Assembly (NCBI GenBank): GCA_002336475.1
Contig: DDCX01000109.1
Location: 37,682-52,596, forward strand
Length of the DNA stretch: 14,915 nucleotides
Reading direction: 5' to 3'
Origin: Flavobacteriales bacterium UBA1995
Lineage (GTDB): Bacteria; Bacteroidota; Bacteroidia; Flavobacteriales_D; Sanyastnellaceae
Shown: positions 7,648 through 12,623 of the stretch, piece by piece
Position numbering within the stretch: the first letter of the stretch is position 1
Layout of the letters: every line of letters starts with the position of its first letter
The notes under the pieces: generated by a model
Database searches by the model: none
What the model saw: only the letters and a program-made list of their open reading frames with translations
What the model was told of the DNA's origin: nothing
Position numbers and translations under genes: made by a program

Positions 7648-8610
7648 ATGACCTCGTTTCGCCTCCCTTCCTTCTCCCTCTTCCTCATGGCCGCCGTGGC
7701 GCTGCTGTTTGGATCATCCTGTCTCAACGACGACAATCTGATCGGACCCAATTGCTTTGACGGCATATTGAACAATGGTGAAGAGCTCGTCGATTGTGGC
7801 GGTTCGATTTGTCAACCTTGTGACCCATGCGAGAATGGGGTTTGGGACCAGGTGCTCGGCGAGCAATGGGTCGATTGCGGCGGAGAATGCGCTCCCTGCG
7901 ATGTGAATTTCAATGGCCAGTTGGATCCAGGAGAAACGGGCATTGATTGCGGTGGCGAGACCGGCATTGACTGCGGAGAACTTTGCGGCGATGGCTTGCT
8001 CAACGGCAACGAAATCGATGTGGATTGCGGAGGGCCTGATTGCGAAGTATGTCCCAGTTGTGAGGACGGCTTGTTGAATGGAGAAGAGTTGGGCATCGAC
8101 TGCGGTGGACCTGACTGTGAGCCCTGTGCCACAGACGGAGATTGCACCAATGGCTTGTTGGATGGCGACGAACTCTACATTGACTGTGGAGGCACCATTT
8201 GCCCGCCTTGCGATGGCAACATGACCTGGAAGGCCAATGGCAACGACCTGATTGCTGATTTCGAAACGACCTGCAGCCTTGATGGGACAACGCTGAACAT
8301 TGGGGGCGTTTCTGTCACCACTGATGGCATCGCAATGACCTTGCCAGAGCCCTCAGTTGGATGGTTGGATGGGGCCCAAGTCTCACTCAATGAGTCCAGT
8401 GCTCCAACAGGTGCATGCACTTACAACAGCCCCACGGGACAGACCTTTACCTCCACCTTGCCGGGCGCCAACTTTACCGTTGAAATCCTCTACATCCTTC
8501 CAGAGTCTGGAGGCATTGTGGTGGGCACCTTTGGTGGAAGCTTGATTGGTTCCGATGGGACAGGTGGCATCTCCATCACGCAGGGCACCTTCCTGCTTCC
8601 CATCAATTGA
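7648..8610 (+). CDS. putative lipoprotein with cysteine-rich DCGG repeats and a C-terminal beta domain
   Basis: From the ATG at 7648 the product has 320 residues; a TTG at 7624 would add eight unlikely residues. An N-terminal hydrophobic segment ends in FGSSC, so Cys25 may be lipidated, although glycine at -3 is not ideal for a lipobox. Residues 36-188 hold six repeats built on the pattern DGLLNGxELxIDCGGPxCxPC, each with conserved Cys and Asp/Glu. Similar DCGG repeats occur in surface proteins of Bacteroidota and Myxobacteria, where they are often thought to be disulfide-bonded or calcium-binding. The last 125 residues are Gly/Thr-rich, with alternating hydrophobic residues, and resemble small beta-sandwich lipoprotein domains of the DUF6252 kind (tentative). 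The gene stands alone on its strand. Function unknown; a cell-surface role is inferred. Confidence 0.85.
   Translation: MTSFRLPSFSLFLMAAVALLFGSSCLNDDNLIGPNCFDGILNNGEELVDCGGSICQPCDPCENGVWDQVLGEQWVDCGGECAPCDVNFNGQLDPGETGIDCGGETGIDCGELCGDGLLNGNEIDVDCGGPDCEVCPSCEDGLLNGEELGIDCGGPDCEPCATDGDCTNGLLDGDELYIDCGGTICPPCDGNMTWKANGNDLIADFETTCSLDGTTLNIGGVSVTTDGIAMTLPEPSVGWLDGAQVSLNESSAPTGACTYNSPTGQTFTSTLPGANFTVEILYILPESGGIVVGTFGGSLIGSDGTGGISITQGTFLLPIN
7753..8211 (+). repeat. six cysteine-rich DCGG protein repeats
   Basis: Six coding repeats of about 22-29 residues, each ending in a DCGG motif followed by CxxC-like spacing. Repeats 4 and 5 are the most alike (GDGLLNGNEIDVDCGGPDC and EDGLLNGEELGIDCGGPDC). 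Repeat 3 contains a perfect protein-level tandem duplication of GETGIDCG, at 7930-7953 and 7954-7977. Confidence 0.85.
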
Positions 8611-9567
8611 TCACTCGTCGAGTAAATCGTACAGGCCACCCAATTTGGGGCTGAGTACGACTTCAATCCGGCGGTTGCGGTTGCGGTCCTCAGGATCACG
8701 GGGGTGGTACTCGCTGCGTCCAGCTGCGGTGAGCAATTCTGGCTTAAGTGAACTTGAGGCAGTGAGCACCTGAACCACAGCAGTAGCACGCAATACACTC
8801 AGCTCCCAGTTGTTTTTCGGTGAGCTTGGTGCATTAAAGGCCACATCGTCGGTGTGTCCCTCGACCACTACTTCGAATCCTTCTTCGTCTTCTATCGCCT
8901 TGGCGAGGTCTGAAAGCGCTTGTCTTCCCTCGGGGTCGATGGCCGTACTTCCGGAGGCAAACAAAAGCTTGGAGGCCAACCGAACGTACACTTTGCCGTC
9001 CCTTTCCTCTACTTCAAGGCCCTTGTTGCGGAAGGCGAACAGGGCATTGGACAACCTTGCCCGAAGCGCTTCGCCCGCGGCTTTTTGTGACTCCAGCATC
9101 CTCGTGAGTTCCGTCACCTTTGCTTCTCGTGCACTCAAGTCTTGCTCGAGGGCATAAAGGCTGTCTTGCTGGAATTGTAAATCGGCGCGGATCCTTTGCA
9201 GTTCCTCCAGGAGAGCGGCTTGCTCGCTTCCGCTTGCAGAGCGGCTTTGGTTGAGTTCAGCAGTCAGCAGCGCATTCAGGTTTTCAAGATCGCCATTGCG
9301 CATCTGGCATTGCCTCAGCTGGCTGCCCCGCGCGGAAGTGTCCGCCCGAAGGGATGCCATGCGCCTTTCGTCCTCTCGGGCCTGGCCGTCTTTTTCGGAA
9401 ACCGCCAGCCGCAATGCCTGCACCTGCTCCGTCAATGTGGACACGTCTTCATCGAGCATGTCGCGGTCATCGCGCACTTCGGTGAACTGGCTCATGGGCA
9501 CACATCCGCCGAGCAGCAAGGTGGCCAGCGACATGGAAAGGAAGGAAACGCGGAAGGGACGAAACAT
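8611..9567 (-). CDS. OmpA-family lipoprotein with long coiled coil
   Basis: Probably an outer-membrane or periplasmic lipoprotein that grips peptidoglycan. From the ATG at 9567 it has 318 residues; a TTG at 9591 would add eight with no benefit. The signal segment ends in LLGGC, a good lipobox, with Cys22 as the acylation site. Residues about 32-177 are Glu/Gln/Leu/Arg-rich with heptad character, predicting a coiled coil. The C-terminal OmpA/MotB domain has EGHTDD (236-241), NWELSVLRA (253-261) and RNRRIE (297-302), which hold the Asp and Arg residues that bind diaminopimelate. A linker such as LLFASGSTAIDPEG opens the domain. Its stop codon directly abuts the stop of the convergent cysteine-rich lipoprotein gene. 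It could help envelope integrity; the partner is unknown. Confidence 0.92.
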   Translation of the reverse strand: MFRPFRVSFLSMSLATLLLGGCVPMSQFTEVRDDRDMLDEDVSTLTEQVQALRLAVSEKDGQAREDERRMASLRADTSARGSQLRQCQMRNGDLENLNALLTAELNQSRSASGSEQAALLEELQRIRADLQFQQDSLYALEQDLSAREAKVTELTRMLESQKAAGEALRARLSNALFAFRNKGLEVEERDGKVYVRLASKLLFASGSTAIDPEGRQALSDLAKAIEDEEGFEVVVEGHTDDVAFNAPSSPKNNWELSVLRATAVVQVLTASSSLKPELLTAAGRSEYHPRDPEDRNRNRRIEVVLSPKLGGLYDLLDE

Positions 9568-9657
9568 ACCGTCAAGTTGCCACGCACTCAATGACCTACA
9601 GCGTCAGACACACGGACATACGCAACAACCCAATGTGGATTGCGCGGAGGGAGCGGT

Positions 9658-11106
9658 TTAGAGCTTGATACAGACGTTCTGAGGCTCGGTAAAAAACCGC
9701 ATGCTGTTGTACCCCCCTTCTCGGCCCACACCAGAATGCCGGGTCCCGCCAAATGGGGTGCGCAGGTCCCTCACAAGCCAGCAGTTGAGCCATACCATAC
9801 CGGTGTCAATGCCGGCTGCAAAGCGGTGCGCCCGTTTGAGGTCTTTTGTCCAGACAGAGGCCGAAAGGCCATATTTCGTGGCATTGACCAGCCCCAAAGC
9901 TTCCTGCTCGTCCTTGAACGGTTGAAGGGTCGCCACGGGGCCAAAAATTTCTTCCCGGTTGGTCACACAGGTGTGGTCCAGGCCTTCGATGAGGGTGGGT
10001 TGAACGAAGAAGCCGCCCTTCAGTCTCGGCTCTCCAGGTTGGTGGCGGCCACCGCCGCAAAGGATGCGGCCACCTTCTCCACGGGCTGTGTCAATAGCGG
10101 CGAGCACTTTGTCGCGGTGCCCCCTTGACACTACAGCCCCCATTCTTGTGGAGGGGTCCATGGGGTCTCCGATCCTCATTTTGGACACTTTGGCGACCAT
10201 CGCATCCCTGAACCGGTCGTACAGTGCTTCCTGAATCAAAATGCGGGACCCACAGAGGCAAATCTGACCTTGGTTCGAAAATGCCGCCCGAACAGCGGTC
10301 GAAACGGCTTCATCAAAGTCACAGTCGTCAAACACAACGGTGGCGTTTTTTCCACCCAACTCGAGAGAGAGCTTTTTGAATTTAGGAGCCGCAAGGGCAG
10401 AGATTGCCGCGCCTGTCGCTGTGCCTCCCGTAAAGGAGACAGCCCGAACGTAGTGGTGTTCGACCATGGCCTGTCCAACTTCAGGGCCCAGTCCTTGCAG
10501 GATGTTCAGTACACCGTCTGGAAACCCCACCTCCTTAGCCCAGGTCCCCAACAGGTAAGCCGTCATGGGCGTCACTTCGCTGGGCTTGGCCACCACACAG
10601 TTGCCGCTGGCCAAGGCCGGCGCAATTTTCCACGTAAACAAATAAAGAGGCAGATTCCAAGGGCTGATGCAAGCCACGACCCCGAGGGGTTTCCGAAGGG
10701 TGTAGTTGACCGTTCCGTCTCCCATGGTGTGGCTTTCACTGGAAAACTGTTCTGCAGCAGACGCGTAAAAGCGCAGGTTGTGCTCCGCCCGAGGAATGTC
10801 CACTGTACGGGCCACCGAAACGGGCTTGCCGTTGTCGCGGGCTTCGGCTTCTGCAAGCATGTCCGCGTGTTCTGCGACCTTGTCGGCCAGCCGCATCAGC
10901 ACCGCGCGCCGGTCGGCAGGGCTCCACGCCCTCCACTCTGGAAAAGCGCGGCGTGCAGCAGCTACAGCTTCTTCAACGTCATCTGCGCCCGACCGCGCAA
11001 TGCGGCTGTAGTTCTGGCCAGTGGCCGGCTCTACGTTGTCGAGCCATTGACCGCCATGGGCGGCCTGAAGTTGGCCGTTGATCAAATTGAGGATGTCCTG
11101 TTCCAT
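9658..11106 (-). CDS. aldehyde dehydrogenase, muconate-semialdehyde (ALDH8-like) type
   Basis: A 482-residue NAD(P)-dependent aldehyde dehydrogenase. Catalytic elements are PWN (asparagine 151), the lysine of VVAKPSE (174), FTGGTATG (nucleotide loop, 225-232), LELGGKN (glutamate 249) and the nucleophile Cys283 in NQGQICLCG. The C-terminal motif NCWLVRDLRTPFGG (441-454) and the end GREGGYNSMRFFTEP are characteristic of 2-aminomuconate and 2-hydroxymuconate semialdehyde dehydrogenases and human ALDH8A1. The arginine of WLVRDL (446) probably binds the substrate carboxylate, by analogy with the Pseudomonas enzyme. A likely role is therefore the late kynurenine branch of tryptophan breakdown or meta-cleavage of aromatics. 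No other gene of those pathways is nearby, so the substrate is an inference. A betaine- or other-aldehyde activity is the main alternative. Confidence 0.92.
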   Translation of the reverse strand: MEQDILNLINGQLQAAHGGQWLDNVEPATGQNYSRIARSGADDVEEAVAAARRAFPEWRAWSPADRRAVLMRLADKVAEHADMLAEAEARDNGKPVSVARTVDIPRAEHNLRFYASAAEQFSSESHTMGDGTVNYTLRKPLGVVACISPWNLPLYLFTWKIAPALASGNCVVAKPSEVTPMTAYLLGTWAKEVGFPDGVLNILQGLGPEVGQAMVEHHYVRAVSFTGGTATGAAISALAAPKFKKLSLELGGKNATVVFDDCDFDEAVSTAVRAAFSNQGQICLCGSRILIQEALYDRFRDAMVAKVSKMRIGDPMDPSTRMGAVVSRGHRDKVLAAIDTARGEGGRILCGGGRHQPGEPRLKGGFFVQPTLIEGLDHTCVTNREEIFGPVATLQPFKDEQEALGLVNATKYGLSASVWTKDLKRAHRFAAGIDTGMVWLNCWLVRDLRTPFGGTRHSGVGREGGYNSMRFFTEPQNVCIKL

Positions 11107-11138
11107 GGAATTCGCCTTGGGCGCACAAGGTGGGGACT

Positions 11139-11174
11139 AAAAAGAAAAAGACCGGTCACATCCGTGCCGGTCTT
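11139..11174 (-). terminator. rho-independent terminator after tRNA-Gln
   Basis: On the minus strand an 8-bp perfect stem (AAGACCGG pairing with CCGGTCTT, 11174-11148, 11-nt loop) is followed by the T-rich run TTTTTCTTTTT, counting from the stem end. It lies about 35 bp after the 3' end of the tRNA and just before the aldehyde-dehydrogenase start, so it separates the two. Confidence 0.85.
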
Positions 11175-11208
11175 CGTGCGATTGCATTGACTTTCGTCTT
11201 GTACTTCA

Positions 11209-11282
11209 TGGTTGCCCCACAAGGACTCGAACCTTGACAAACGGTACCAAAAACCGGTGTGCTACCATTACACCATGGGGCA
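11209..11282 (-). tRNA. tRNA-Gln (anticodon UUG)
   Basis: A 74-nt sequence folds as a full cloverleaf. The acceptor stem is TGCCCCA/TGGGGCA (7 bp). The D-arm has GTG(T) paired with (G)CAC around AATGGTA. The anticodon loop is TTTTGGT, with anticodon TTG at 11250-11248. The T-arm is CAAGG/CCTTG with loop TTCGAGT. The discriminator A is followed by an encoded CCA. The outermost anticodon-stem pair is a C-U mismatch. The identity fits the glutamine tRNA of Bacteroidota, which has a similar U-rich anticodon loop. It has its own candidate promoter upstream and a terminator downstream. Confidence 0.96.
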
Positions 11283-11301
11283 TTCCACGAAGAATGGAGG
11301 G

Positions 11302-11333
11302 CAAAATTACAAAAAGCACTTATTCTGACCACA
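11302..11333 (-). promoter_or_regulatory. candidate promoter of tRNA-Gln
   Basis: Minus strand 11309-11302 is TAATTTTG, an exact TAnnTTTG -7 element, 19 bp upstream of the mature tRNA 5' end. TGTG at 11333-11330, with 20 bp between, is a one-mismatch -33 candidate, the same variant as at prs. An 8-bp inverted repeat (CCACGAAG at 11285-11292, CTTCGTGG at 11336-11343) brackets the promoter. Confidence 0.55.
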
Positions 11334-11355
11334 TACTTCGTGGCCTTGAAATGAA

Positions 11356-12492
11356 TCAGTCTGCTTCGGTGGGTTCAACAGTACCCAGAAGGTTCTCGAT
11401 GAGCGCTTCAAGCTGGGTGATGCGGGCATTGAGGTTTTCGAGGGTGTCTTGGAGGTTAATGTCACTGAATTCAAGGTTTCCAGCGAGGATAGCGTTGCCA
11501 TTCTCGTCTACTGAAAAGGCGTTAGAACGGTCATCCACAGCGCTGCCATTGCCGACCACAAACAGTGCCGCGGTCTGGTTGGCGGTGTTGTATTTGCCTA
11601 CAGCCGTCTGATAAGGCTGATCGGCAACTGTGTAGTAACCGTTGGCGCTGGAGGCATACCCACTGGCCAAGGTTTCATAGCCTTCTGCGTGTCCAGCAAA
11701 TCCAGAAGCCACAGAGTAGAACCCTTCGCTGTGTGATGCATCTGCAGTGGCTTGGGTGCCCTCCCCTACTGCGTGTGCGCATGTGGCACTGGCCACGGTG
11801 TTGCGGTTGGAGCTGTGGCTGAAGAAGCCCGATGCAGTGGTGTTGTAACCTTCGGCATGTGCAGCGGTGTTCGTGGCCTGACAACCATATCCCTCACTGT
11901 GGGCATAATTGGCCAGGGCCTTCGTGTTGTAACCCTGTGCATGAGAAGTGGTGCCGGTAGCATCAGTGAACATGCCCTGAGCGTGGGCCGCTGTTCCAGT
12001 GGCTTCGGTGCCTTCCCCCATGGCACTCGAACAGGTCCCGGTGGCTGTCGTGTTGCGGTTGGTGGCGTGGCTGTAGTTGCCAGTGGCTTCGGCGCCGTCA
12101 CCTAAGGCCGAAGCATAGGAGCCATTGGCCGATACATTGCGTCCTTGTGCAAGCTGTTCGGTGATCCGCATGCGGCCCTCTGCCCAAGTCCAGACATAGG
12201 TGTTGACGCCCACTGTGGTTGTCGAGTCAGCCAAGAAGCTGATTCCGAGCGCCACCCGGGCAGAATCTGCAGAAGCAGCCCCCGTGCCGCCGCTTTCAAT
12301 GCCCAAGACACCTTCGTCTTCCCAAGGCATACCAAACAAAGTCAGCAGTTGCAACACATCTCCCGTTCCAATGAGAGAATCTCCATCAGCATTGGGGTTG
12401 TATGGCCATTGGGCACTCAACATGTTGGGTGCAGCTCCGACCATCAGAAGGGTGAGAAGCACCGCGGTCAATTTTGGGAAAGACTTGAACAT
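11356..12492 (-). CDS. secreted YadA-head-like repeat protein with dockerin-like motif
   Basis: From the ATG at 12492 the product has 378 residues. The frame stays open upstream, but an earlier start would place the coding region over the terminator at 12531-12562 and reach the preceding gene. The chosen start gives a clean signal peptide (about 1-28, ending MLSAQ). Residues 34-45 (NADGDSLIGTGD) match a dockerin/EF-hand calcium loop and are followed by VLQLLTLFG, a helix-like dockerin half. Residues 122-317 are fourteen consecutive 14-residue YadA-head repeats, which would form a left-handed beta roll and usually trimerise. The end (about 344-369) is a Leu/Ile heptad coiled coil. No YadA membrane anchor, T9SS sorting domain or S74 peptidase is present. 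I infer a secreted or surface trimeric fibre; the ligand is unknown. Confidence 0.85.
   Translation of the reverse strand: MFKSFPKLTAVLLTLLMVGAAPNMLSAQWPYNPNADGDSLIGTGDVLQLLTLFGMPWEDEGVLGIESGGTGAASADSARVALGISFLADSTTTVGVNTYVWTWAEGRMRITEQLAQGRNVSANGSYASALGDGAEATGNYSHATNRNTTATGTCSSAMGEGTEATGTAAHAQGMFTDATGTTSHAQGYNTKALANYAHSEGYGCQATNTAAHAEGYNTTASGFFSHSSNRNTVASATCAHAVGEGTQATADASHSEGFYSVASGFAGHAEGYETLASGYASSANGYYTVADQPYQTAVGKYNTANQTAALFVVGNGSAVDDRSNAFSVDENGNAILAGNLEFSDINLQDTLENLNARITQLEALIENLLGTVEPTEAD
11542..12129 (-). repeat. fourteen tandem 14-residue YadA-head repeats
   Basis: 588 bp = 14 x 42 bp with no indel. Typical units are ATGTAAHAQGMFTD, ATNTAAHAEGYNTT and ASGFAGHAEGYETL; an Ala/Gly/Ser-rich core alternates with turn residues. 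A second-order period of six units (252 bp) is visible at the DNA level: the block starting at 11749 recurs at 12001, and TTGCGGTTGG at 11801 recurs at 12053. Confidence 0.9.
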
Positions 12493-12530
12493 GTAAAGGA
12501 AATTAGGGAAGAACAGAAATTGTTCGCGGC

Positions 12531-12562
12531 AAAAAGGACACCGCCCAGTGAGGGCGGTGTCC
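12531..12562 (-). terminator. rho-independent terminator after the T9SS-exported protein gene
   Basis: A perfect 11-bp stem, GGACACCGCCC with GGGCGGTGTCC, encloses a 5-nt loop (12547-12551). On the minus strand it is followed by TTTTT (12535-12531). It lies 62 bp beyond the stop codon at 12624. It should separate the large surface protein from the YadA-head-like gene, leaving only about 38 bp for the promoter of the latter; no clear TAnnTTTG is found there. Confidence 0.92.
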
Positions 12563-12623
12563 AGATTGAACAAAGAACAGGTTGGACTTTGAAGGTTTCT
12601 GATGATTTGTCGCTCCTTCTGAA

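Noticed and set aside
10270..11190. Plus-strand open frame of 306 codons opposite the aldehyde dehydrogenase
   Set aside because: The dehydrogenase on the minus strand has every catalytic motif; the antisense frame also runs through the tRNA terminator and shows no domain.
11542..12129. CRISPR-like or non-coding tandem repeat
   Set aside because: The 42-bp units are coding, degenerate at DNA level, without spacers, and clearly form YadA-head protein repeats.
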